Shown here one piece after another: positions 49,482 through 59,500 of a stretch of 64,000 nucleotides of DNA. The position numbers and the translations under genes are program-made. The stretch is from DASXUX01 sp036504595 (GTDB lineage Bacteria; Planctomycetota; SZUA-567; H5-PLA8): NCBI GenBank assembly GCA_036504595.1, contig DASXUX010000010.1, forward strand, positions 124,001-188,000, in the 5' to 3' direction. Numbering within the stretch: position 1 is the first letter of the stretch; each line of letters starts with the position of its first letter. The notes under the pieces were generated by a model that saw only the letters and a program-made list of their open reading frames with translations, had not been told where the DNA came from and searched no databases.

Positions 49482-49754
49482 ATGGAGTTCCAATGGGACG
49501 GAGACAAAGCGGCGCGAAACGTTGCCAAGCATGGAGTAGGTTTTACCGAGGCCGCAACCATTTTTGGCGATCCTTTGGCGCTGACATTCGGCGATCCCGA
49601 CCATTCGGAAGACGAAGACCGGTTTTTGACTTTTGGCTGCTCCAGCACAGGAAGACTTCTGGTCGTCTCGCACACAGATCGGGAAGAGGCAACTCGGATC
49701 ATCAGCGCTCGCGTGGCGACCCGTCGGGAACGGAGAATTTATGAGGAAGGCTAG
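49482..49754 (+). CDS. brnT: BrnT-type ribonuclease toxin
   Basis: 90 residues: MEFQWDGDKAARNVAKHGV, FTEAATIFGDPLALTFGDPD, EDEDRFLTFGCSSTGRLLVV and SARVATRRERRIYEEG, the complete BrnT pattern (RelE-like fold). Followed by an overlapping brnA. Confidence 0.9.
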   Translation: MEFQWDGDKAARNVAKHGVGFTEAATIFGDPLALTFGDPDHSEDEDRFLTFGCSSTGRLLVVSHTDREEATRIISARVATRRERRIYEEG

Positions 49755-49956
49755 CGCCACATCGAGAAAAGATGAACTGCGCCCTGAATACCAACGCCCG
49801 GACCTTAAAGGCGGCGTCCGCGGAAAGTATCTCGCCCGCTACGAGGAAGGAGTCAACTTGGCGCTGCTCGCCCCCGATGTCCGCGCCGCCTTCCCGACCG
49901 ACCGCTCAGTCAATGAAGCCCTCAGAACTCTGATCAAGCAACGGCCCGCCTCCTGA
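49741..49956 (+). CDS. brnA: BrnA-type antitoxin
   Basis: 71 residues, ribbon-helix-helix type C-terminus (FPTDRSVNEALRTLI). It starts 14 bases before the brnT stop, the usual overlap, so toxin and antitoxin are co-translated and BrnA probably represses the pair. Confidence 0.82.
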   Translation: MRKASATSRKDELRPEYQRPDLKGGVRGKYLARYEEGVNLALLAPDVRAAFPTDRSVNEALRTLIKQRPAS

Positions 49957-49980
49957 ACGCAGGGAGCGGCCTCTCCGGTC

Positions 49981-50006
49981 CCCCTCTCCCCCGCGCGGGA
50001 GAGGGG
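49981..50006. other. 10-bp stem-loop after brnA
   Basis: CCCCTCTCCC (49981-49990) pairs with GGGAGAGGGG (49997-50006), loop CCGCGC; followed by TTAGGGGTGAG. Lies between the convergent brnA and the next minus-strand gene. Same type as at 5930 and 39207. Confidence 0.65.
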
Positions 50007-50041
50007 TTAGGGGTGAGCGAAACGCGAAGCCGCCGAAGCTT

Positions 50042-51598
50042 TCACTTCCGCTTTGCACGCTCAAACCGGTTCGGGTGTTCCTTCACCCACCTCTGAACGG
50101 CCTTTCGCGACTGCTCGATGCGTGCTCGCGTCTCCGCCGTTTCCAGAAGCATCTTTGACGCAGAAATTCCCCCCACTACCGCATCACAGTCGCGCAGTTC
50201 AACGTTCTTGATGTCGTCGCAAAGAATAGCCAGCCGATATGCTGCGACAAACGCTACCGCATGATCGTCATCATCGAGCAACTCAGTAAGTCGTCGCAAC
50301 CACGGCCTTGACGAACGGCCGCGCTCGCGTTCACTTCTGATTGTCCAGACGTTCACCGAAAGCAAGACTTGCAGCCTTACATGAGGGTCCGGATCGTCCA
50401 TATAGGCAAGTGATAACTCAAAACCATGATCGTATACGAGGCACATCGCGGCCTCCTGCCGCAAGGCCGCATCCGGTTGTCTCAGAAAGCTCAGCCACTT
50501 CGCTCGGCGTTGCGCTTCATCGGTATCATACAACGTCCATAGATACCGCAGCCCCAAAGCTCGATCGGATGCCTTGAACCAAGGATTCCCCCGCCCTAGT
50601 TCATAACCGCACGCATTCCGGGAGAGGTACCGCCACATCAGCTCAGACCGAAAACCCAGCGCAGGTTTGACGCTCGGGTCCATCAGATCTCGAAGCTGCG
50701 CTATACTGGCATTCTCCGCCAAGAGCATTGCAGCCGTAGGCAGAAGATCAGGAGCGTTCCAGGCCGGCACCTTTCCGAGGCCGATCTGCCATGCGCATTC
50801 AGTAGCGCGACTTCGGTTCTTTCGTATAAGCCCTTCAAATGCGTACACGCCGCGCGACGGATCGCCGATTCGGTCCAGTAGCCGCTGTTCCGAAACGTGC
50901 CCGACTGCAAGAAGCAAGGACGCTGTGTTGGGCTGGGCCGAAGAGCTTTCACTCCATTCCTCAACTGCATCCCTTACCAGATTCGGCATCCTCTCCTTCA
51001 CCGAGTCGCCCCAACGACGATTCCAGTTACTTGAAACTTCTTCGCGAGAACAGAAAAGTCGCGCGCTTGCCAAGAAATAGAACAGCGGCCAAGGCAACAC
51101 CAACACCGTCAGCGCTGCAAAAATCCCCGCGTACCACAGCACCCCGCGCCAGACCAGCCGCCCGTTCGCCCGCCTCACGCGCCACAACGCCACTGGCCCG
51201 GCGATTGTGGATGCAAACGCCACAAACGGCGCGAACACCGGCAGCCCGAGCCACGTAATCCATTCCGATACTGGATCTTTTTCCCAAAGCCCAAATTGAT
51301 ACCAGAACCACACCCACGGCACGCTGAACTCCCACAGCGCCGCAAGGCAAATCACCATCGGCAATCCAACAAACTCTCCGCTCTGAGTCGCCCTCGCCGC
51401 CAACACCACCGACCACACCGCCATCACCACAAAAACAACCAGCCCGATCCCCATGCACACCGGCCCGTCCTGCGAATCCATTCCCAGAGCATAGCCGGCC
51501 GCAAAAATCCCCCCTCCCAGCAGCAACCCCAGCCCATGCACCAACGCCGCGCTGCGCCCCAACCGCCTCCCAATCGCACCTGCGTTTGAAGAATCCAT
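50042..51598 (-). CDS. membrane protein with C-terminal HEAT-like region
   Basis: Four or five hydrophobic segments in the first 180 residues (ALVHGLGLLLGGGIFAAGYA, LVVFVVMAVWSVVLAA, WYAGIFAALTVLVLPWPLFY), then about 330 residues of helical repeats of HEAT type (LRQEAAMCLVYDHGFELSLA, DPDPHVRLQVLLSVNVW). Start at 51598, just after a tandem repeat. Unknown role; scaffolding at the membrane is a guess. Confidence 0.7.
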   Translation of the reverse strand: MDSSNAGAIGRRLGRSAALVHGLGLLLGGGIFAAGYALGMDSQDGPVCMGIGLVVFVVMAVWSVVLAARATQSGEFVGLPMVICLAALWEFSVPWVWFWYQFGLWEKDPVSEWITWLGLPVFAPFVAFASTIAGPVALWRVRRANGRLVWRGVLWYAGIFAALTVLVLPWPLFYFLASARLFCSREEVSSNWNRRWGDSVKERMPNLVRDAVEEWSESSSAQPNTASLLLAVGHVSEQRLLDRIGDPSRGVYAFEGLIRKNRSRATECAWQIGLGKVPAWNAPDLLPTAAMLLAENASIAQLRDLMDPSVKPALGFRSELMWRYLSRNACGYELGRGNPWFKASDRALGLRYLWTLYDTDEAQRRAKWLSFLRQPDAALRQEAAMCLVYDHGFELSLAYMDDPDPHVRLQVLLSVNVWTIRSERERGRSSRPWLRRLTELLDDDDHAVAFVAAYRLAILCDDIKNVELRDCDAVVGGISASKMLLETAETRARIEQSRKAVQRWVKEHPNRFERAKRK

Positions 51599-51634
51599 AC
51601 ACCAAGTACCAATCACCAAGTACCATTCACCAAC
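51599..51634. repeat. ACCAAGTACCAATCACCAAG repeat between stop and start codons
   Basis: Fills the 36-base gap from the TGA of the upstream 110-aa gene (51635) to the ATG of the membrane HEAT gene (51598): both genes touch the repeat, and no ribosome site remains outside it. Confidence 0.85.
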
Positions 51635-51967
51635 TCAGAATAGAAACCCTTCCCTCTCCGACTCCACCGCTTCGTCCGCATCCCCCGCCGCCTCCTCCAG
51701 AACCACCATCGACTCAATCTGCGAGCGCCCCATCGAATCCCCCTTCACCTGCACCTTCACGCGCTTGCGCTCGTTCTTCGCCCGCCGAGCCAGCTCCGCA
51801 ATGATCTCCGACCCCGTGTAATACGTCGCCGCCCCCACCGCGACAATCCGCCACTGCGCGCCCACGCCTTGCACCGGCACCACATCCGCCACGCTGATGA
51901 CCTCTTCTTCGGTGGCGCTCTCCACATTCTCCGTCATCTCACTCTTCACACTCTTCCGTCGCGCCAT
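51635..51967 (-). CDS. hypothetical protein, 110 aa
   Basis: Start at 51967 from AAGGGGAG upstream; the longer open frame comes from C-rich repeats. Basic N-terminus (MARRKSVKSEM), Glu-rich stretch, then a beta-alpha unit (WRIVAVGAATYYTGSEIIAE, KRVKVQVKGDSMGRSQIESM) and an acidic tail. No family recognised. Confidence 0.55.
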   Translation of the reverse strand: MARRKSVKSEMTENVESATEEEVISVADVVPVQGVGAQWRIVAVGAATYYTGSEIIAELARRAKNERKRVKVQVKGDSMGRSQIESMVVLEEAAGDADEAVESEREGFLF

Positions 51968-52039
51968 CGCCACTCCCCTTGTTCCAGTAACTCGATCAAA
52001 GCCTATATCGTCATCCGCCCGCTTCCAGCCACTCCGTTT

Positions 52040-52168
52040 TCCGTCTCCCCGCGTCTCCGTGTCTCCGCGTCCCCGCGTCCCCCCGCCGTTCCGTTTCGCC
52101 CCGTCTCCCCGTCTCCCCGTCTCCCCGTCCCCCCGTCTTCCCTTCTCCCCGTCTCCCCTTCTCCTCAC
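52040..52168. repeat. long C-rich CCCCGTCTCCCCGTCTCC tandem tract
   Basis: About 130 bases of CGTCTCCCCGTCTCC and CGCGTCCCCGCGTCC units, the longest uninterrupted tandem tract here. Reverse complement of the family at 5754-5790. In the divergent gap before the Tat-type isomerase. Confidence 0.85.
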
Positions 52169-52242
52169 CTACCCCGTTGACTTCCCTCACAATGTGCCGT
52201 AACCTCTCGCCCCGCTAACTTCACCAACTTTGGAGGACCACC

Positions 52243-53124
52243 ATGCCTTCGTCATGCAATCGCCGTGATTTCCTCGTCCGCAGCGGAGCCGCCGTGGCCG
52301 CCGCCTCGCTCCTCGGCCAGTCCGCTCAGTCCGGCGAACTCACCGGCAAGGTCAAGAAGGCTCTCGGCATCGGCATGGTCGGCGAAGGCGCGACCGTCCT
52401 TGAAAAGTTCAAGCTCATCAAAGACCTCGGCTTCGACGGTGTGGAACTCAATAGCCCCGGCATCGGCAACAAGGAAGACATCAAAAAAGCCATCGACGAA
52501 ACCGGCCTCGGCGTCTCCGAAATCATGGACTCCGTCCACTGGCGCGACACGCTCTCGCACCCCGACGAAGCCGTTCGCGCCAAAGGCGTTGCAGGCTTGA
52601 AGACCGCCATCGCCGACGCCAAGTTTGTCGGCGCCACCGCCGTGCTGCTCGTCCCCGGAGTAGTTAACAAAGATGTCACCAAAGAAGATGCATGGAAACG
52701 AAGCATAAAGGAGATCAAAACCGTTGTGCCTTTCGCCGAAGAAAACGGCGTGTACATCGGCATCGAGAACGTCTGGAATAACTTCCTGATGGATCCGGCA
52801 GACATGGCCAAGTACGTTGACGAGATCGGCAGCAAATGGGTCGGCGCCTTCTTCGACATCGGCAACCACGTGAAATACGGCAAGTCCGAAGACTGGGTCC
52901 GCACCCTCGGCAAACGCATCCTGCGACTGCACGTCAAGGAATTCAGCAAAGAGAAGAACTTTGGCGTCAAGATCGGTGACGGGGATGTCAACTGGCCCGA
53001 GGTCGTCAAAGCACTCAAAGAAGTCGGCTACACTGGATGGGCAACGGCTGAAGTCAGCGGCGGCAAGAAGGACGCCCTGAAAGACATCGCCGATCGCATG
53101 AACAAAGTCCTGTCTTTGACCTAA
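52243..53124 (+). CDS. Tat-exported sugar phosphate isomerase/epimerase family protein
   Basis: TTTGGAGG upstream. Twin-arginine-like signal (CNRRDFLVRSGAAVAAASLL), then a TIM barrel: LGFDGVELNSPG, GVYIGIENVWNNFLMDP (metal Glu), GAFFDIGNHVKYG (Asp and His), LRLHVKEFSK and WATAEVSGG (last Glu). 293 aa. All metal-site positions are kept, so it is probably active in the periplasm. Substrate unknown. Confidence 0.88.
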   Translation: MPSSCNRRDFLVRSGAAVAAASLLGQSAQSGELTGKVKKALGIGMVGEGATVLEKFKLIKDLGFDGVELNSPGIGNKEDIKKAIDETGLGVSEIMDSVHWRDTLSHPDEAVRAKGVAGLKTAIADAKFVGATAVLLVPGVVNKDVTKEDAWKRSIKEIKTVVPFAEENGVYIGIENVWNNFLMDPADMAKYVDEIGSKWVGAFFDIGNHVKYGKSEDWVRTLGKRILRLHVKEFSKEKNFGVKIGDGDVNWPEVVKALKEVGYTGWATAEVSGGKKDALKDIADRMNKVLSLT

Positions 53125-53528
53125 TCTATACCTGCCTTCACCGGTATAGACAAGTGTCAACTGGCTAAATTGGCAAGCACTTAGAGCGGCTACAACCGCT
53201 GTGTTTTGCAACTGGGAGAAAGCCGTCAGACGCCACGCTGCGCGTTCGCATCTTTTTTCGAGCGAACAGCAAGACTTTCATTAGTCACCCAAGGTAAGCT
53301 CAGCCTGTCGCACTCTGAGCTTATCTTTTCGCGCTGAAGAACTTGTGTTGCGCTCCGGTTAGGGGCGCTGCTTTCGTTTGCCACTTCTTCCGGTGTTTTG
53401 TCGCACAAGTGCAGACTGCATCGAAATTAAGGTGTGAGGTTTGCGCTATTCAAGGGTTAATCTTTTTGCAACGCAGGTTCGTCATGGTGCCAAATGACAG
53501 CTTCGCAAGCTCAATAACGGAGTCCGAC
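53125..53528. other. 400-base gap before the giant gene
   Basis: No gene or recognisable repeat is seen except ACGGAG just before the giant gene's ATG. A 60-codon open frame on the minus strand (53226-53408) has no ribosome site and no family look. Confidence 0.4.
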
Positions 53529-56500
53529 ATGGGCCGCTACATCCTTGCACTCACATTCGCTACTCTGCTGGTATCGTCCGTGCCAGCGGCAACCTTGACT
53601 CAAACCGTCGTGGTTACGGCCCAGACGGGCGGCACACCAGCCTCCGCCACCGCCAACCTCTCCACCGACCAGGGCCTGCCCATCGACTGGGTGCACTGGG
53701 GCAAGACGGGCGGAGTCGGCGCCAATCGTCTCCTGGATCGCAAAGCCAACGTCACCACCCAAATCAGCGACTTCACCGACACTCCCGCCGCATCCGCCGT
53801 TCAGGTCGCCACCAACCTCACCGGTTATCTCTGGTCCGACGGCGTCACCAACACCTACAGCAACGAAGCCGCCGCGGCCGGTACCGCCATGTCCGTCGTC
53901 GCCACGGCTGCCGCCAACGGCTTCTCGTTCACCGTCCCCGCCTCCACCCAATTGCAGACGCTCAGAATCCACGTCGGCCTCTACAGCGGAACGGCTGCGA
54001 CAGCCATCACCGGCAAGCTCACGCTGCACCTCAGCGACGGCAGCGTCGCGGATGTCATCGATACAGCCGTCGCCACCCCCGCCACCGCAACCACCTGGAC
54101 CAACGCCGTCTACTTCGTTAACTTCGCGGCCGGCGCCACAGGCCAGACGCTCAACGTCACCTGGCAACCGAACGCCGCGGGCGGCGCCGGCTCGCTCATC
54201 AGTCTCGCTGCCGCAACCCTTAACGCCCCCGTGCTGGCGCGCTCGCTGTCCGCCGTCCGCGGTGTGATCACGACCTACACCAGCACGACCCAGTTCACCT
54301 CCACGCACCTCATCCGCCAGTCCACCGCGCCCCTGGGCCTGAACCTGATGATGACCAGCGGCGCGCGAGCCGGCGACGTCAGAGCCATCAGCGTCTTCAC
54401 CCCAGCCACTGGAGCGATCACCTTGGGCGCGGCATTGGGCGGAGCCGCCGCGGTGGGCGATACCTTCATCGTCGTGCCCGCCAACGGCACGGCCAATCTC
54501 AGCACCGACATGGGCACGCCTAGCGATTGGGTCCACTGGGGCAACGGCGGCGCTGGTGGAGTAGACCGGAAAGCCGCCGTCTCCGCGCAAATCTCCGCCC
54601 TCACCGTCACCGGCGTCGCCACGCAGGTCACCAACCACCCCGCCGGCTTCGTGTGGACCGACGGCGCGCCCACTGCTGCGTTGACAGAAGTGGCCGGAGC
54701 GGGCACCGCTGTGCAAGTCGGCGCCGGCGGCGCGCTGTCCTTCACCGTGCCGGCCTCGGCCGCCCCACACGTCCTGAATGTCTACGTCGGCGCTTACGGT
54801 GGCACCGCCGCCGGCCCCACCATCGGCAAACTCACGCTGACCCTGAGCGACGGCAGTTCGCCCGTCGCGGTGGATACCAGTTTGTACGCGCCGCTCAACG
54901 CCTACGCCAACGGCGCCTATACGATCACCTATGCCGCCGCGTCGGCCGCACAGACTTTAGCGGTAAAGTGGGAGCCCCAGCAACTGGGCGCCGGCGGATG
55001 GGTCAGCCTGGCCTCGGCCTCTCTCAGCGGCGGTGGCATCGCCATCGGCGTGCAGCCCAACAGCCTGCCCCGCCAAGTCAATCTCAGCACCGATCAGGGT
55101 CAGTCCGGTCCCAACCCGAACTACGACTGGGTCCACTGGGGCACCAGCACCGGCGCCGATAACGGCGCAGCCCTGTTCGTACGAAAGACAGGCGTCACGC
55201 GGCAGATCAGCAACTGGGATCCGCAGCCCAACGGCACCAACGCCGTCTACGGCGCCGACGGTACTCCCACCAACGGCGGGATGCGCACCGGCTATGGCTG
55301 GGCCGACGGAACACCGACCCTCGCTGCAAGCGAGGGCGTCGGCGCCGGCCGCAACGTCACCACCGCCGCCGCCACCGCTACCGGCTACATGCTCACCGTT
55401 CCCGCCGACCCCACGCCGCGCACGCTCAAGCTCTACGCTGGCGTCTATCCCGCTGCCGCGGGAAATGCGGCCGTCTTGACGCTCACCATGAGCGACGGCT
55501 CGGCGCCCGTCGTCATCGACACCACCTATAACATCCCCGCCAATGCGCCTTCCTGGGACGGCCAGTACACCATCACCTACGCGGCCGCCACTCCGGGCCA
55601 GACGATGAAAGTGCAGTTCGTCGGTACAGGCGTCGGCGCCAACGTCAACGTCAAACTCGGCGCCGCCACCCTCCTCGGCGCTCCGCCGCCCGCCGATGCC
55701 ATCGGCATCAAGTTCCAGGGCACCGGCAGCGCCATCGGCAACACCGAAGCGGCCGGCGTGGTGATGCGCGCCAATTGGAACAACGCCGCCAACGCCAGCG
55801 GCACCCTCGCCGCCGGCTCGGTCCTGGACAGCAGCGGCGCCGCCGTCGCAGGCTGTTCGGTCACTTACTCCGCGCAATCGACGTTCAACAGCGGCATCCA
55901 GGACAATCAGGGCCAGTACCGCATGATGCGCGGTTACCTCGACACCAACGACGCGTCCACGACCACCGTCACCGTCTCGGGGCTTCCAGCTTTCCTGACC
56001 AGCGGTGGCTACAGCGTCTACGTCTACGCGGACGGAAATAACGTCACCAACCTCGCCGGCCTCTACACCATCGGCAACACCTCCGCCCTGCTCTACGACA
56101 ACGCAAACTTCGCCGGCACCTTCACGCGCGCGGCCAACTCGGCCGGCAACTACCTCCTCTTCAGAGGCCTCACCGCGCCCAGCTTCACCCTCACCGCCAC
56201 CGGCAGCCTGCTCGGCGGCACCCCGCCGCGCGCTCCTGTCAATGCCATCCAGATCGTCGCCGATAGCTCCGGCGGTTCGCCGACCACATTCGTCTGGTCC
56301 GGCGCAGGCGCCGACCAGAACTTCAGCACTGCCGGCAACTGGCTCGGCGGAGTTGCGCCAACCGGAGGTGTCACACAGAATCTGCTGTTCCCTGCCAGTG
56401 CGTCCAACTTCAACCCGAACAACAATCTTGCCGCCGGCACCAACTTCGGCAGTCTGACCTTCACAGGCAACGGCTACACGCTCAACGGGAACGCCATTAC

Positions 56501-59500
56501 GCTCAACGGAACGCTTTGGGTCACCGGAGAAGCCGCCAACGTCAACTTCAACATCGGGATCAAACGCGGTAGTCTGCCCCCGCCGCAAAGCCAGGCCAGC
56601 TTCGCAGGAACCATCTCGCGCGTGCTCCAGAACGTCCCTGAAGCCAGCGGCTTCACCAGAATCTATGAGTTGCCCATTCCGGCCGGCAGCACCAATTGGA
56701 ACGGTGCGGCCATCCCGTACACGGCTAACAACGCGGGCTCTCAGATCTTCGACCGAGTCGCCTATTACCTGGAACTGCAAGCCGGAGCAACGGCGCCATC
56801 ATGGGTCTATGTCTCCATGGACGCTTTTACCTCAAACGCCAGCAAGATCGGCGTGCCCAACGTCGCCTCTGGCGAATTCTACCACTACAGCAACGGTGGC
56901 GTAGGCAGCGTCAGCATCTCCAACATGAACGTGTTTTCCAATGTTGCGGGCGTCGTCAACGGAATGGGGATCGCCACGGGCAACCTGGAGTTCTGGCCCA
57001 GCAATTATGGGGGGCAGAACGACTATGGCGTCCCTAACGCCAACGCGGGTACTTTTGACTTCGGCGACGGCGGAGCCGGCACAGGCGCAGGCTACAGCAG
57101 CATGCAGATCCACAATTTCGGCGCCTCCCAGGTTGTGATGGCTTTCAACGATTGGGGCCCAAGCGTGGCCGCTTTGGATATTGGAATCGGCAACCAAGGC
57201 GCAGGCAACCCCGATTACACCTTCGCCAACAATGGTGGTGCTTACAACACCCGCACCATGGTGATCATGGTTCGCGAGGTGCCGCCCATCCTTGTCGATC
57301 AGAACCTGACGTTGAACGTCGGTGGCGCCAATAACGTTTGGGATATCACCAACAGCGGCCTGCTGCTCATCGCCAACGGCAACATCCTGTTCACCGGAAC
57401 CGGAACGAGTGCGATCTCGGGTATCGGCGGCGAGATCACCACCAGTGGCGTCGGTCGCGTTGATTTTGGCGTTCCGGTGACCAGCACCGGCGGCATCAAC
57501 CTGGCCACAACCACCGTCAACCTCAACGCCAACTTCACCAGCACCGGCCAGATTACCGTCAACGCCGGCACGGTCACACAGGCGGCCGCGAGCGTCATCT
57601 CCAACATAACCACCTCGCCGATGATCGTCGTCAACCCCGCTGCCGGCCTCGCAACGTTGAACCTGCAGGGCCAGAACACCTACACGGGCACGACCGACCT
57701 CTACGCCAACACCACACTGGGCCTCGGCTCCAGTTCCACGCCGGTCGCCCCCGCCGCGCCCACCAGCGGCCCGCTGGGCAGAGGCACCCTTCGGTTCTGC
57801 CACGCGGCAGTCGGAAATCAGGTGACGCTATTGGCGCTTAACCAGAAGCAGCAGATCACCAACCCCGTAACCTACTATTTCCCGGCTGGCAACAACAGTT
57901 GGGCGCCGGTAACCATCGCCGGCAAGTACGATCTGGAAGTCTTCGGCACCTGGAACATGAACGATGGCGACCGTTTGATCAACGTCGCCAGTACCTCCGC
58001 CAACGGGCTGATCCTCAGCAACAACGGCGTCCAGGGCAACACTACCGGCGCGCTCTGCCGCGGCGGCGGGGGCACCCGCACCTTCTATAAGGATGGCCCG
58101 GGCGTGCTGACGCTTCAGGGCCCCTGCACCATCGGCTGGGCCTTCTTGATCTATGGAGGCAAGGTCGCCCTGTCATCGAGCTCCTACGGCGGCAACCCTG
58201 ACGGCCAGCTCTCGTCTGGCGCAGCGTTCGCCCCGGGCGCTCCCTGGAACGGCATCACCATGTTCCCCGGCACAACCTTGGAACTTGACAACCGCACGCG
58301 CAACGTCGCGCGGCTGAACGCCGCCGATTACATCTCGATGCAAGGCCCTGGCACCACCCTGCGACTGCGCGGCAACACTGGCGCGGCAACCATCCAGTCG
58401 CTCAATGGCATCATGGCCCGCGGCGGAACGACGACCATCGAAGTGGAAAGCAATAGCGGCAACGACTGCACCCTGGCCCTGACCACCGGCGGAGGCGGCC
58501 AGAACGGCGTCCCCAGCGGCCTCTCCTATCAGGGCGCGGCAACCTGCAATTTCCTCCGCACCCGCACCGGCGCTACGGGTAATTCCATCTTGCTGGCCAA
58601 TCAGATCGAAGGACTGGCCGTCATCGATGAACAGGCGGTGCCATTCGTCACGGTCACCGGCCCGGGCGCAACGCTGGCCCTGCCCGCCAAGTACGATTCT
58701 TTGCCCACGAATCTCGGCATCGTCCCCGCTCTCTCGACCGGCACCGTCTATACGTCCGTCGCCAGCGGCAACTGGGACAACCCGGCCATCTGGACTCCGG
58801 CGCCGCCGGCCCTGCACCCGGATGCGACCGATTCCATCATCGTTCAATCCAATCACGTCATCGCGCTCGCCGCCAGCCGCTCCATCAGCGCCATCAAGTT
58901 TACCGGCAACGGCCAGATCAACGGAGCCGCCGGACAGACCCTGACCGTCGGTTCTCAGATTTCCTGCGTCATGGGCACCGGCGTCTCGCCGGCCATTAAC
59001 GCCAATCTCGTGCTGGACAATGGCACCGCTTTGATCTCCGGATCGGTCACGACGGGCAACAGCAACACTGTCTTCACGGATAACGTCAACTTGATCGGCC
59101 AGCCGGTGCAAGTCGGACAGTATGTCACCATGACCAGTGGCATTCTGGCTGGACAACAGCGCCAGATCACTGGCTTCAACCCATTTTTCGGTCAGGTAAC
59201 CGTTGGCGTTGCGTTCTCCGGGATAGCCAACTTCGGTGACACTTACACGATCCAGACGTGCTGCATCGGCGTTGACGTGCCGCAAGGCGACACCTTGACG
59301 CTCAATGGCACGATCACCGAAACCGGTTCGGCCACACTCGTGTTCACCGGCATCGGCACTCTCGCGTTGAACAGCCCCAACTCCACGTTCAGCGGCGGCG
59401 TCATCATGGCTGGCGGCAACGTGCTCAATGGCTCCCAGACGATCAATAACGCCCTGGGCGCCGTCGCCACTCTGCAACTTGGCGCCAACAGCACCGGCGT

